Positions 41,199 through 49,039 of a stretch of DNA of 64,000 nt are shown piece by piece; position 1 is the first letter of the stretch, and every line of letters starts with the position of its first letter. Under the pieces are notes generated by a model, which worked only from the letters and a program-made list of their open reading frames with translations, ran no database searches and was not told the DNA's origin. Source of the stretch: Oscillospiraceae bacterium Zagget12 (GTDB lineage: Bacteria > Bacillota > Clostridia > UBA1381). The translations under genes and the position numbers were made by a program. The stretch covers positions 29,894 to 93,893 of the forward strand of contig MSHM01000019.1 of the NCBI GenBank assembly GCA_001941225.1, written 5' to 3'.

Positions 41199-42626
41199 TT
41201 AAATAATATTAAGAGCGTCCGAAAGCACACAGCGTCTTTGACGCGTAAAACTTCTCGGAGAGGTGATGCCCTCGCCCGTCGGGCCAGCGATGGTGAAGGT
41301 CGTCCAGCCCTCGGCGTTAAATCCGATACCCGCGTATGACGGAGCGTTCTTTACAAATATCGTCGTGCAGATTGCCTTTGCGTACTGCGTCATATGATCG
41401 ACATGCTTTGAGTGCAGATGCGCGCTGTGGCGATTGCCGTGCTCCGCCTTAACAGCCATTTCGACAGCCTCGTCAAAGGTGTCAACTCTTACTATCGGAA
41501 GAATCGGCATCATAAGCTCTGTTTGAACGAATGCCTGCGAAAACTCGGTTTCGCATATGATACATCTTACATCGTCCTTAGCCTGTACGCCAATCTGCGC
41601 CAAAATCTTCTTCGCGTCGCGTCCTACCCAGTCCTTATTGATAACCCTCTTGGGCTTATCGCCCTCCTTTTTGGGCTTGGACCATACAAGAACAACGTCC
41701 TCAAGCTGCTTAACCTGCGCCTCGTTTATCAGATACGCGCCGTTCTTCTGCATATGATGGATAAGCTCGTCGGCAACATTCTTCATTACGAAACATTCCT
41801 TTTCCGCGATACACGGAAGGTTGTTATCGAATGTGCAGCCGTCTATAATATCCTTTGCAGCCTTCGGAATATCCGCTGTATCGTCAACAACGACCGGCGG
41901 ATTGCCCGCGCCCGCGCCGATTGCCTTTTTACCGCTTGAAAGCAGCATCTTAACAACGCCCGGACCGCCCGTCGCGACAAGCATTCTTACCGACGGGTCA
42001 TTTACCATTTTATTTGAGGTTTCTATTGTAGGATTTTTCACCGTACATACAATGTTTTCCGGACCGCCCGCCGCGAGAATAGCTCTGTTTACAAGGTCAA
42101 CGGCATACGCCGAAATTCTCTTTGCGTGAGGGTGCGGATTGAATATTACGCCGTTGCCGCCCGCAAGCATACAAATACTGTTGCAAAGAATAGTACAGCT
42201 CGGGTTTGTTGACGGTGTGATTGCGCCGATAATTCCGAACGGAGCCATCTCAACAAGAGTAAGACCTCTGTCGCCGGAAAAAGCGCGTGTTTCCAAATCG
42301 GACGTACCCAAGGTTTTGTCGGCAACAAGATGATGCTTTAAAATCTTGTGGTACACGTTACCCATCTTTGTATCCTCAACGGCAAGCTTTGCCATCGGCT
42401 CAGCCTCCTCATGGGTAAGACGTCTGATTTCTTTTATAATATTTTCTCTCTGTTCTTTGTTATAAAGTCTAAAGGTCGTGTAAGCCTTATTACAAGCTGC
42501 AATGGCCTCCTCCATGGTATCGAACACGCCTAATTGAGTTCTTTTCGGCGCGTTTTCAAGAGCTGAAAGGTCCATTCCGGCAAGTACATTCTTGACAATT
42601 TCACTTACCTGCTTTTCATCTACCAT
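41199..42626 (-). CDS. CoA-acylating aldehyde dehydrogenase (PduP/EutE type)
   Basis: 475 residues from the ATG at 42626; the 42638 TTG is too close to the GGAGG. Starts with a targeting helix VDEKQVSEIVKNVLAGM. Cofactor and fold motifs: FGIIGAITPSTNPSCTILCNSI, GGNGVIFNPHPHAKR, VATGGPGVVKMLLSSGKKAIGAGAGNPPVVVD. The catalytic Cys is in FDNNLPCIAEKE. Oxidises an aldehyde, probably lactaldehyde, to acyl-CoA with NAD+; PduL then takes the acyl group. Confidence 0.93.
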   Translation of the reverse strand: MVDEKQVSEIVKNVLAGMDLSALENAPKRTQLGVFDTMEEAIAACNKAYTTFRLYNKEQRENIIKEIRRLTHEEAEPMAKLAVEDTKMGNVYHKILKHHLVADKTLGTSDLETRAFSGDRGLTLVEMAPFGIIGAITPSTNPSCTILCNSICMLAGGNGVIFNPHPHAKRISAYAVDLVNRAILAAGGPENIVCTVKNPTIETSNKMVNDPSVRMLVATGGPGVVKMLLSSGKKAIGAGAGNPPVVVDDTADIPKAAKDIIDGCTFDNNLPCIAEKECFVMKNVADELIHHMQKNGAYLINEAQVKQLEDVVLVWSKPKKEGDKPKRVINKDWVGRDAKKILAQIGVQAKDDVRCIICETEFSQAFVQTELMMPILPIVRVDTFDEAVEMAVKAEHGNRHSAHLHSKHVDHMTQYAKAICTTIFVKNAPSYAGIGFNAEGWTTFTIAGPTGEGITSPRSFTRQRRCVLSDALNII

Positions 42627-42643
42627 TAACTTTTCCAACCTCC

Positions 42644-43204
42644 TTATTTAAAGCGGATTTTGAAATATTCGGCAGCGGCCGCCGCGATAACGGTGTCCTG
42701 TTCCTTGCTGCCGCCCGATATTCCCAAGCCGCCGTATATTTTATTTGCCTTTTCGAGCGGATACCCTCCGCCCAACAGCATTATGCCGTTTCCGTTTGTC
42801 AGTCCGTCCAGTGCGCCGCCTCTTGATTCCTCAAGCGCCTTATGCGTCGGCATTTTCAGTGCGACCGCGGTATACGCTTTATCCTGCGCCGCCTGTACGC
42901 TCGCTATGTAGCTGTCGTCCATCGCGTGCAGCAGAACAAGGTTTGCGCCCTCGTCACGCACCGCGACGACTATTTTTATTCCGAGAATTTCGGCTGCCTT
43001 TTCGCTTGCCTTTGCAAGCTCCTTTGCCATATCAAGCGTCATTTTCTGCGGACATTTGTTTTCAGCAACCGTTTTCGCTTTCTGCGGTTCCGTTTTCCCT
43101 TTGGGCAAAGCGGTGTTTGCAGAAGATGCTTGCTGTTTCGGCGCTGATTTTACCGTGTTAAGGTTTTTTGCAACCTCACCGACAAGAGAATCTATGGTTC
43201 TCAC
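42644..43204 (-). CDS. GlcG/HbpS (PduO C-terminal-like) protein with encapsulation peptide
   Basis: Starts at GTG 43204, because GGAGG lies 7 bases before it; the longer frame from 43237 has none. That places the helix RTIDSLVGEVAKNLNTV at the very N-terminus, as in the other cargo. A Lys/Gln/Ala linker leads into a haem-degrading/HbpS-like domain (LDMAKELAKASEKAAEILGIKIVVAVRDEGANLVLLHAMD ... GLTNGNGIMLLGGGYPLEKANKIYGGLGISGGSKEQD). Such domains occur in many BMC loci, alone or at the end of PduO. Their role is uncertain (corrinoid, haem or flavin handling has been suggested). Confidence 0.8.
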   Translation of the reverse strand: MRTIDSLVGEVAKNLNTVKSAPKQQASSANTALPKGKTEPQKAKTVAENKCPQKMTLDMAKELAKASEKAAEILGIKIVVAVRDEGANLVLLHAMDDSYIASVQAAQDKAYTAVALKMPTHKALEESRGGALDGLTNGNGIMLLGGGYPLEKANKIYGGLGISGGSKEQDTVIAAAAAEYFKIRFK

Positions 43205-43260
43205 CGCGCCGCCTCCTTCCAAGCCGATACAAATCACAAGGATTTGTCCGCCTCGGTTAC

Positions 43261-44139
43261 TTATTTATTCATCTGCTCAAGAACCTTTTTTGTAACCTCG
43301 GCTACAAGGCTCTCAATATCCTTATTCGACGACGGAGTCGGGCAAACCTGCGACGGCAGCGGCTGGAAACCGTGATATGCAGCCGAAGACTCTACGCCGT
43401 ACTTTTCATTTGCCTCTGTCGGCGACATCGAGCAGGTGTCGTCACCCGCATAGCAGCCGGGGCAAAGCTTTTCCATCGGGTGCTTACCCGGAACGCCGAA
43501 CTGCTTTCTGAGGTCAACAAGCTTTTTAACCTCGCCGCACGGAATTTCCTTTTCTCCGCCGAGCATTCTTGCGTAGAACAAAAGCTTAGCGTAAAACTCG
43601 GTTGATTCCATTCTGAAGAACGCCGTGTTCAAATCGCAGCCGAACGAAAGAGCGCCGTGGTTCGCAAGAAGAATCGCGTCATAGTCCTGAAGATACGGCT
43701 CAAGCGACTCGGGGATTTCCATTGTTGACGGTGTGCCGTACTGAGCGATGGGAACAGCGCCAAGGAAAATAATAGCCTCGGGCATAATCAGCTTGTCCAG
43801 CGGAATACCCGCGATAGCGAATGATGTCGCAATCGGAGGGTGCGCGTGAACAACCGCGTTTACGTCGGGTCTTTGCTGATACACCTTAAGGTGCATCTTA
43901 AACTCTGACGACGGTCTCCAAGGACCGTTTGCCTCCTTAAGATTGCCCTGACCGTCAACCTTACAAATCATTTCCGGAGTCATAAAACCCTTGCTGACGC
44001 CGGTCGGCGTTACATAGTAGGTGTTGTCATCTATTTTAACCGAAAAGTTACCGTCATTGGCGGCAACGAATCCGTCATTATAGATTCTTCGTCCGATTTC
44101 GCATAATTCTTTCTTAATTTCAAAGTCAGTCTTATACAT
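43261..44139 (-). CDS. Class II (zinc) aldolase with C-terminal encapsulation peptide
   Basis: 292 residues. Aldolase II/adducin family: active-site Glu and Zn ligands in PSSEFKMHLKVYQQ, VVHAHPPIATSFAIAG and ILLANHGALSFG, N-terminal phosphate-binding ANDGNFSVKI. Closest role: L-fuculose- or L-rhamnulose-1-phosphate aldolase, giving lactaldehyde and dihydroxyacetone phosphate. After a Pro/Cys-rich linker the last 18 residues (IESLVAEVTKKVLEQM) form a targeting helix. It heads the operon, behind a consensus promoter. No kinase or isomerase for the sugar is in the window. Confidence 0.88.
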   Translation of the reverse strand: MYKTDFEIKKELCEIGRRIYNDGFVAANDGNFSVKIDDNTYYVTPTGVSKGFMTPEMICKVDGQGNLKEANGPWRPSSEFKMHLKVYQQRPDVNAVVHAHPPIATSFAIAGIPLDKLIMPEAIIFLGAVPIAQYGTPSTMEIPESLEPYLQDYDAILLANHGALSFGCDLNTAFFRMESTEFYAKLLFYARMLGGEKEIPCGEVKKLVDLRKQFGVPGKHPMEKLCPGCYAGDDTCSMSPTEANEKYGVESSAAYHGFQPLPSQVCPTPSSNKDIESLVAEVTKKVLEQMNK

Positions 44140-44189
44140 ATTTTTCCCTCTTTTCTTTGTTTCTTTTGGTTTTATTTTGTTTTGTTTTT

Positions 44190-44218
44190 ATTATACACCA
44201 TACTTTCTACAATGTAAA
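44190..44218 (-). promoter_or_regulatory. Promoter of the BMC operon
   Basis: Minus-strand TTTACA (44218-44213), 17-base spacer, TATAAT (44195-44190), about 50 bases before the aldolase start. Confidence 0.75.
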
Positions 44219-44303
44219 GACCTTTTTTCTGCGATTTTATACCGTTTGGGCATACAGACCGCATAAAAAATTTACTTTAAACTGTATGATATTATTTTAT
44301 CAC

Positions 44304-44330
44304 AAAACACTTGCATTTGGCAAGTGTTTT
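44304..44330. promoter_or_regulatory. Perfect 11-bp inverted repeat upstream of the BMC promoter
   Basis: AAAACACTTGC / GCAAGTGTTTT with a 5-base loop, about 90 bases upstream of the -35 box. ACACTTGC also occurs at 34615-34622 and ATACTTGCA at 34582-34590 beside deoR, so this may be a DeoR binding site. It could also act as a terminator for plus-strand readthrough. Confidence 0.45.
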
Positions 44331-44465
44331 TACTAACATTTTGCACAAAAAACTTACTATTTTTCCCCTGAATCTTAAAATTATACAAATGATATGCTAT
44401 ATTTTTGTGAATTGTAACCAAATTGTAAGGAGGCTGTATTGTTTTTGTAAACTTGCACAATATTA

Positions 44466-44495
44466 TTGCTATTTCAGCCGCTTATGTGATATACT
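44466..44495 (+). promoter_or_regulatory. rlmD promoter
   Basis: TTGCTA (44466-44471), 18-base spacer, TATACT (44490-44495), 31 bases before the start codon. Confidence 0.55.
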
Positions 44496-44526
44496 GTTTT
44501 TAATTAATAAATCAAAGAGGTAAATT

Positions 44527-45912
44527 ATGATTCCCGTTGAAAAAAACAAAGAATATACCGTCACAATAGAAAATATTTCCTCCGACGGAAACGGCATCGC
44601 TCATATAGACGGCTTTGCGGTATTCGTTCCGCAGACGGCGGCGGGCGATACCGCCGAAATACTTATTGTAAAGGTGCTTAAGCGTTTCGCTTACGGAAAG
44701 CTCCTGAAAATTATAACTCCGTCACCGCTGCGGTGTGAATCGGACTGCGCACATTATAAGCGGTGCGGCGGCTGTCAGCTCCGTCATATAAAATACGATG
44801 CGCAGCTTGAAATAAAAAAGGACATTATTGAAAACGCCATGCGCAGAATAGGCGCATTTGAGGACTTCGCTCTTGACGGAATAACCGGTATGGATAAGCC
44901 GGAGCGGTATAGGAATAAAATGGTATTTCCTATCGGACGCGCAGACGGCAAAAACGTATGCGGATTTTACGCGCAGCGCAGCCATAGCATTATACCGCTT
45001 ACAGACTGCGCTATAGGCGATGAAATAAACGGCAGGATTACCGGCGCCGTGCTTGAATATATGAATGAAAACGGCGTGAGCGCTTATGATGAATCCTCAC
45101 ACACAGGCGTTATTCGGCGCGTTTTCACGAGGAAATCCTTTTGCAGCGGTGAAATTATGGTGGTAATATCGGCGAATGCAAGAAAGCTGCCGAAACGCGA
45201 AAAGCTGATTGCCAAGCTGAGAAATATATCGGACAAAATTGTCAGCGTGATTCTTAATATAAATATGAAGCGAAACAATCTTGTTATCACGGACGAAAAC
45301 GTCACTCTTTGGGGCGCGGACAGAATAAGCGATACCTTGTGCGGCATTAAATTTATGATTTCCCCTCAAAGCTTTTTTCAAATAAATCCCGTTCAGACAG
45401 AAAAGCTGTATCAAAAAGCGCTTGAATACGCCGAAATAGATAACGGTATGAGCGTTATGGACATATACTGCGGCATAGGCACGATTTCACTTTGCGCCGC
45501 AAAACTGGCAAAACGGGTAATCGGCGTGGAAATTGTGGCAAAAGCCATTGCCGACGCGAAAGAAAACGCGGAAAATAACGGTATACAAAACGCGGAATTT
45601 TATGCCGACAGCGCGGGAAACCTTGTGCCGAGACTGATAGCCCGGGGCGAAACACCGGATATTGTCATTCTCGATCCACCCAGGAAGGGCAGCGATGACG
45701 CCACCCTCGCCGCGATTGTTAAGGCGATGCCGAAAAGAATCGTGTACGTGTCATGCAACCCGTCAACCCTCGCCCGCGATGCCCGCTGCCTCGCGGATAA
45801 CGGCTACACCATAGAAAAATCCCAAGCCTTCGATTTGTTCCCACATACAATGCACGTAGAGACGGTACTTTTGATGTCAAGGGCAGATAACGGAAGTGTA
45901 GAAAAGGCTTGA
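44527..45912 (+). CDS. rlmD: 23S rRNA (uracil-5-)-methyltransferase, RumA/RlmD type
   Basis: 461 residues. N-terminal TRAM domain (YTVTIENISSDGNGIAHIDGFAVFVPQTAAGDTAEILI). Iron-sulfur cluster Cys set (CESDCAHYKRCGGCQLRH). SAM-binding MDIYCGIGTISLCAA, and the catalytic region LDPPRKGSDDA with nucleophile in VYVSCNPSTLARD. Methylates U in 23S rRNA (or tRNA in related members). Its 3' end is a known insertion site for integrative elements, and the accessory region starts right after its stop. Confidence 0.93.
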   Translation: MIPVEKNKEYTVTIENISSDGNGIAHIDGFAVFVPQTAAGDTAEILIVKVLKRFAYGKLLKIITPSPLRCESDCAHYKRCGGCQLRHIKYDAQLEIKKDIIENAMRRIGAFEDFALDGITGMDKPERYRNKMVFPIGRADGKNVCGFYAQRSHSIIPLTDCAIGDEINGRITGAVLEYMNENGVSAYDESSHTGVIRRVFTRKSFCSGEIMVVISANARKLPKREKLIAKLRNISDKIVSVILNINMKRNNLVITDENVTLWGADRISDTLCGIKFMISPQSFFQINPVQTEKLYQKALEYAEIDNGMSVMDIYCGIGTISLCAAKLAKRVIGVEIVAKAIADAKENAENNGIQNAEFYADSAGNLVPRLIARGETPDIVILDPPRKGSDDATLAAIVKAMPKRIVYVSCNPSTLARDARCLADNGYTIEKSQAFDLFPHTMHVETVLLMSRADNGSVEKA

Positions 45913-46179
45913 AATAACGAGAGCTTGAGATTTTGTAAGAATGCCCAAAGTCCTGAAAACCGCATAAAATGGGCAAAAAGAGAACATATCCACGCTCAAA
46001 TACCGCAGGGTTGAGTTGACGGAATTAAAAATCAGTAGGTTGTAGAGATGGGATAATTGGCAAAAACTAATAGTGTATATAGGATAAAGAGAAACAAGCA
46101 TATACAGGGATATAATTTACATAATTTCTCATAATAAAATTCTGAAATATTAAAATTATATCTTAGGAGGAAAAGTATT
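45913..46179 (+). other. Junction region between rlmD and the accessory island
   Basis: No gene. AT content rises and codon style changes after this point. The last codons of rlmD and this stretch are where an attachment site would lie; no second copy is visible because the far end of the element is outside the window. Confidence 0.4.
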
Positions 46180-47361
46180 TTGTGGGATTTTGGAACAATA
46201 TGGCCGTCGGATGATATGGATTTTTGGAAGATCGAGAGCGAAGAAAACAAAGTTACAATAAAATGGAGTCATAATTATTTTGAGGATTATTGGAGTTTGG
46301 CTTGCCAATTTTATGAATGCGGGTATCACACATTTGTTGATGTAATTAGCAATAGTCGTGATAAGGTCAAATCGGATATGTGGTTCTTGACTGGTATATT
46401 TTTGTTGCGGCATAGTATTGAACTGGGATTAAAAGCTCTTTTGTGCAGATGTTATCATAAAAATAAAGATATTCAAAATGCGTTTATAAAGTGCTGTCAT
46501 GATGTGTCAATGCTGTTTGAAAGGTATTGGGATATAGGAGATGAACGATATTTGGAAAAAAACGAAAAAGAGTGGCTGGTTAATTATTTAAATTCACTCG
46601 AAGAAGTTGATAAAAAGTCTGATGCTTTTAGATTTCCTTTCGAGGATGAATTTCTTTCAAAATATAGAGATAAATTTTTGAATAATAGGTATGTTGCCGT
46701 AAATTTAATGCAGGCATTCTTTTTGGTAAAGAAATGTATAAACAAAGGATTTTTTGTTGATGGTGATATGTTTGATGATACTCTAAAGCCAGCATTCTTT
46801 ATTTATGCATCGCACGGATTTGGCAATTGTTATTTGTGGCAAAGATTGTCGGATGAAGGATTTCACATAAAGGTTACCGGATATGATAATGTTATTGATT
46901 TTATTTATGAAAACAGTCAGATTTCAAAATCAACTAAATTCTATCCGCTTATGTTTATGTTTAGAAATACAATAGAATTGTGTTTGAAAAAAATGTTTTA
47001 TCATAAAGTTAAAGATGGTATGCCCATAAAGGTATTCTATTCTAATAGAAAAAGCCATTTGATAAAAAAAGATCTATGGAAAAATGTAAAGCCTGTTATT
47101 TTAAAATATGCGAGTGCTTCTGATGAGAGTAAGATAATTGCCGATGTGGCTGAACGTATGATAAATGATATTAGTTCATTGGATAAAAACGGTGATATAT
47201 TTCGATATCCAACATCATATAGTCTGGAATATCGTTTTGATAATAAATGTGTAGACCTGAAGAATATTTATTTATTTCTTAAAGCTATATTAAATTTTCT
47301 TGAAGCGTGTGACTCTATGCTTGACGCTGTGGAGGAAAATCAAAACGAAATCTGGATTTAG
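46180..47361 (+). CDS. Internally duplicated HEPN-like protein
   Basis: 393 residues, starting at TTG 46180 with GGAGG 9 bases before. Two similar halves: FLLRHSIELGLKALL (about 74-88) and FMFRNTIELCLKKMF (about 259-273). Each is followed by a helical stretch and then an Asp...FR[FY]P motif (DKKSDAFRFPFEDEF about 144-158; DKNGDIFRYPTSYSL about 335-349). The R-[HN]-x-IEL-x-LK helix plus a downstream His resembles HEPN-type RNase or nucleotidyltransferase-partner folds, but assignment is tentative. Strikingly AT-rich relative to the core genome. It lies at the edge of a defence island, so a toxin or effector role is plausible. Confidence 0.45.
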   Translation: MWDFGTIWPSDDMDFWKIESEENKVTIKWSHNYFEDYWSLACQFYECGYHTFVDVISNSRDKVKSDMWFLTGIFLLRHSIELGLKALLCRCYHKNKDIQNAFIKCCHDVSMLFERYWDIGDERYLEKNEKEWLVNYLNSLEEVDKKSDAFRFPFEDEFLSKYRDKFLNNRYVAVNLMQAFFLVKKCINKGFFVDGDMFDDTLKPAFFIYASHGFGNCYLWQRLSDEGFHIKVTGYDNVIDFIYENSQISKSTKFYPLMFMFRNTIELCLKKMFYHKVKDGMPIKVFYSNRKSHLIKKDLWKNVKPVILKYASASDESKIIADVAERMINDISSLDKNGDIFRYPTSYSLEYRFDNKCVDLKNIYLFLKAILNFLEACDSMLDAVEENQNEIWI

Positions 47362-47533
47362 AATGTAATATGCAAGAATGAATTATTGAGAATATAATTA
47401 TCATTACTAAAACTGGCATATAGATTAAAAATGTTCATCTGGTTAATGAACGTAAATTAAACGAGAAGAACTGGATTTTTTGACAATTATCCAACCTCCA
47501 ACACTTATTAGGGAAGCGTGTTAATTCTGCTTA

Positions 47534-47561
47534 TTGAAATATCCCACATAAGTGCTATAAT
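47534..47561 (+). promoter_or_regulatory. Promoter of the first DNA methyltransferase gene
   Basis: TTGAAA (47534-47539), 16-base spacer, TATAAT (47556-47561), 33 bases before the start codon. Confidence 0.55.
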
Positions 47562-47594
47562 AAATTCCAAAATCACATGAAAGGTCTTTAAACA

Positions 47595-48550
47595 ATGGAA
47601 AAATACAAGGTGGCGAGCTTGTTCGCCGGAATCGGCGGTATATGTCTTGGATTTAAGCAGGCAGGATTTGAGACAGTGTGGGCAAATGAGATTGATGATG
47701 CCGCCTGCAAAACATACAGACACAATTTCGGCGACAGCTATTTGGTTCAGGGCGATATTCGCAAAATAGCCGCCGCCAGCATACCGGACTTTGATGTGCT
47801 TGCGGCGGGTTTCCCTTGTCAGCCGTTTTCTATTGCCGGAAAACAGCGCGGGTTTCAGGACAGGCGTGGAAATTTATTTTTTGAAATCGCTCGAATTATA
47901 GACGAAAAGCGCCCGAGGGTTGTTTTCCTTGAGAATGTGCCTAATCTTTTAAATCACGATGACGGAAAGACTTTTCTTGTGGTGGGCACAACGCTTTTGC
48001 AGTTCGGGTACTACGTCAAGTATGCCCTGCTCCCTGCCAACGAGTACGGGAACGTTCCGCAGACGCGTAACAGGATTTACATCGCCGCATTCCGAGATCT
48101 TGAGGACTGTGACAGATTTTCGTTCCCGAAGCCGGTTGAGCTGACAGTCAAAGTGAGCGATATAGTGGACATACATAAAAGCAGCATGAGATATACTATT
48201 ACACAAAAGACGATGCGTTGTATAAAACCTTTAAGCGTGTCGTGAGGAAAAAAGGCCGCATATATAATATGTTCGGCGGACGCATACGCAGAACAAAATA
48301 TCCGCTTTGTCCAACATTAGTTGCAGACATGGGAGTATGCAAAAACAGAATTCCCATCGTTAAAGATGATTTCGGATACAGAAAATTGACGCTCCGTGAG
48401 TGCTTGGCGCTTCAGGGATTTGAAAAAAAACTCTATTTTCCGAATACGATAACTATAGAAAGCGCATATAAACAAATAGGAAATTCTGTTTGTGTACCTG
48501 TAATAAAACGAATTGCGGAAAATATTTTGAAAAGTATGGAGTGTGAATAA
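47595..48550 (+). pseudogene. C5-cytosine DNA methyltransferase 1, one-base frameshift
   Basis: Together the two frames make a 318-residue m5C methyltransferase: motif I SLFAGIGGICLGFKQAGF, motif IV catalytic AAGFPCQPFSIAGKQ, motif VI VFLENVPNL, motif VIII NVPQTRNRIYIAAF. The second frame holds LTLRECLALQGF and motif X GNSVCVPVI. The break is at the AAAA run 48177-48180. One more A would give KKQHEIYYYTKDDALYKTFKR and join the frames. The target-recognition region lies around the break. Modifies a cytosine in an unknown site; presumably partner to the endonucleases in the convergent operon. Confidence 0.8.
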
Positions 48551-48604
48551 AAAGTTCCGTCAATGGAAGTTGTCTAACAGTGAATTTTGAAAAAAATTGA
48601 TTGT

Positions 48605-48669
48605 TTTGCTGCTTTTTGGCAGCAAATTTTATAAAAACACTTGACAAAAAGCAGCATATGTGCTATAAT
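48605..48669 (+). promoter_or_regulatory. Consensus promoter and operator of the XRE/controller gene
   Basis: TTGACA (48641-48646), 17-base spacer, TATAAT (48664-48669). Upstream TTTGCTGC-N6-GCAGCAAA (48605-48626) is a perfect inverted repeat. A related AAAAGCAGCATATGTGC lies in the spacer. Repeated GCAGC elements over the promoter suggest autoregulation. Confidence 0.75.
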
Positions 48670-48687
48670 AAAATGGGGTGTGGAATT

Positions 48688-49038
48688 ATGGTTGCCATAG
48701 GGCAAATGATAAAGGAAAAACGAGTTGCCGCAGGAATGTCACAAAAAAAACTTGGGGTTGCTTGTGGAGTCAGCGACAGTGAAATAATGAAAATTGAAAA
48801 TGGTAAAAGAAAAACTCCTAATTGGGATATTCTGTGCAAAATCGCAAAAGTACTCAAGTTTCACCCGTTTGAAATTCTTTTGGCAGCGGGCTATATAACA
48901 GAGGAAGATATTAATTATACCAACAGACTTCATGGTATTGTCAGTTTGACTGAATCGGAATTATCTGATGTGCAGCAATATATAGATTTTACACTATCAA
49001 AAGAACGTAGTGACAAAATATCAAAGGAGGACGCATAA
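48688..49038 (+). CDS. XRE-family controller protein
   Basis: 116 residues from ATG 48688. Helix-turn-helix IGQMIKEKRVAAGMSQKKLGVACGVSDSEIMKIENGKRKTPNWDILCKIAKVLKFHP, then a short C-terminal extension. Its stop is one base before the second methyltransferase ATG, like C proteins that time expression of restriction-modification genes. Probably binds the GCAGC repeats upstream. Confidence 0.8.
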   Translation: MVAIGQMIKEKRVAAGMSQKKLGVACGVSDSEIMKIENGKRKTPNWDILCKIAKVLKFHPFEILLAAGYITEEDINYTNRLHGIVSLTESELSDVQQYIDFTLSKERSDKISKEDA

Positions 49039-49039
49039 T

